DNA of 5,786 nucleotides, from positions 2,024 through 7,809 of the forward strand of contig DUGV01000099.1 in assembly GCA_013331225.1 (NCBI GenBank), read 5' to 3'. The stretch comes from Methanolinea sp. (GTDB lineage Archaea; Halobacteriota; Methanomicrobia; Methanomicrobiales; Methanospirillaceae). The notes beneath the pieces were generated by a model. It was not told where the DNA came from, did no database searches, and was given only the letters and a program-made list of their open reading frames with translations. Below, in pieces: positions 5,672-5,786 of the stretch (positions within the stretch are counted from its first letter, which is position 1; the number at the start of each line of letters is the position of its first letter). Position numbers and translations under genes: made by a program.

Positions 5672-5786
5672 CTGGTAGTCCCGGAGCGCCCGTAAAAAGT
5701 CTGTCTTCCTGAAAAGCGCCCAGTTCACGTCCGAGAAGAAGAGCTCGGAATACACCGACTGCCAGATGAGGAAGTCGGTCAGGTGG
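5645..5786 (-). CDS. uppS: Second UppS-family cis-prenyltransferase, C-terminal 46 residues (partial)
   Basis: Read on the minus strand from the window edge, the frame is open for 46 residues and then stops. It starts [17 protein letters not shown] and continues [20 protein letters not shown], ending QSRVRRFGK. This is the C-terminal signature of cis-prenyltransferases: the SNFLLWQ-like segment, the [11 protein letters not shown] stretch, and the FRK-D-LRA-R-Y helix ending RRFG. Aligned to the plus-strand UppS, 13 of the last comparable 22 residues are identical ([20 protein letters not shown] region), but it uses the bacterial-style [13 protein letters not shown] where the neighbour has [16 protein letters not shown]. 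It is therefore a divergent homologue and not a recent copy. The start and catalytic Asp region lie beyond the window. No stop or frameshift is seen in the visible part. Confidence 0.85.
   Translation of the reverse strand, partial: HLTDFLIWQSVYSELFFSDVNWALFRKTDFLRALRDYQSRVRRFGK

Overview
The window looks like a piece of a methanogenic euryarchaeon, most likely of the order Methanomicrobiales. This is inferred from four things: an F420-hydrogenase/dehydrogenase beta-type iron-sulfur flavoprotein, a papain-type protease of the lectin-like-domain kind common in these methanogens, an archaeal radical SAM protein, and a cis-prenyltransferase whose region V resembles that of methanogens and haloarchaea. 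The DNA is moderately GC-rich, Shine-Dalgarno sites are clear, and no mobile element, RNA gene or CRISPR array was seen.

Layout, left to right. 1-543 (+) is the C-terminal part of an FrhB/FdhB-family protein; its N-terminal half is absent from the window. A short spacer with promoter-like T/A elements and a dyad leads to 652-1347 (+), an unrecognised exported protein with a signal peptide and one C-terminal membrane anchor. A 176-bp AT-richer spacer holds two small dyads and a possible promoter. Then comes 1524-3851 (+), a secreted multidomain cysteine protease with an intact papain-type Gln/Cys/His/Asn set. Only 15 bp later is 3867-4859 (+), an uncharacterised radical SAM enzyme. Its stop codon overlaps the start (ATGA) of 4856-5671 (+), a complete cis-prenyltransferase (UppS). 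The last 142 bp, on the minus strand (5645-5786), encode the C-terminus of a second, clearly different UppS homologue. The two uppS genes converge tail to tail and overlap by 27 bp.

How the genes may work together: the UppS proteins would make the long-chain polyprenyl (dolichyl-type) lipid that carries glycans for surface-protein N-glycosylation. The two exported proteins here are the sort of substrates that pathway modifies, and the protease has three N-X-S/T sequons. The radical SAM protein is tied to uppS by translational coupling, which makes a role in lipid-carrier or isoprenoid chemistry a reasonable but untested guess. The FrhB/FdhB fragment belongs to F420 redox metabolism and is probably unrelated to the rest.

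The observation most worth following up is the pair of divergent, convergently overlapping cis-prenyltransferase genes, together with the coupled radical SAM gene of unknown function.
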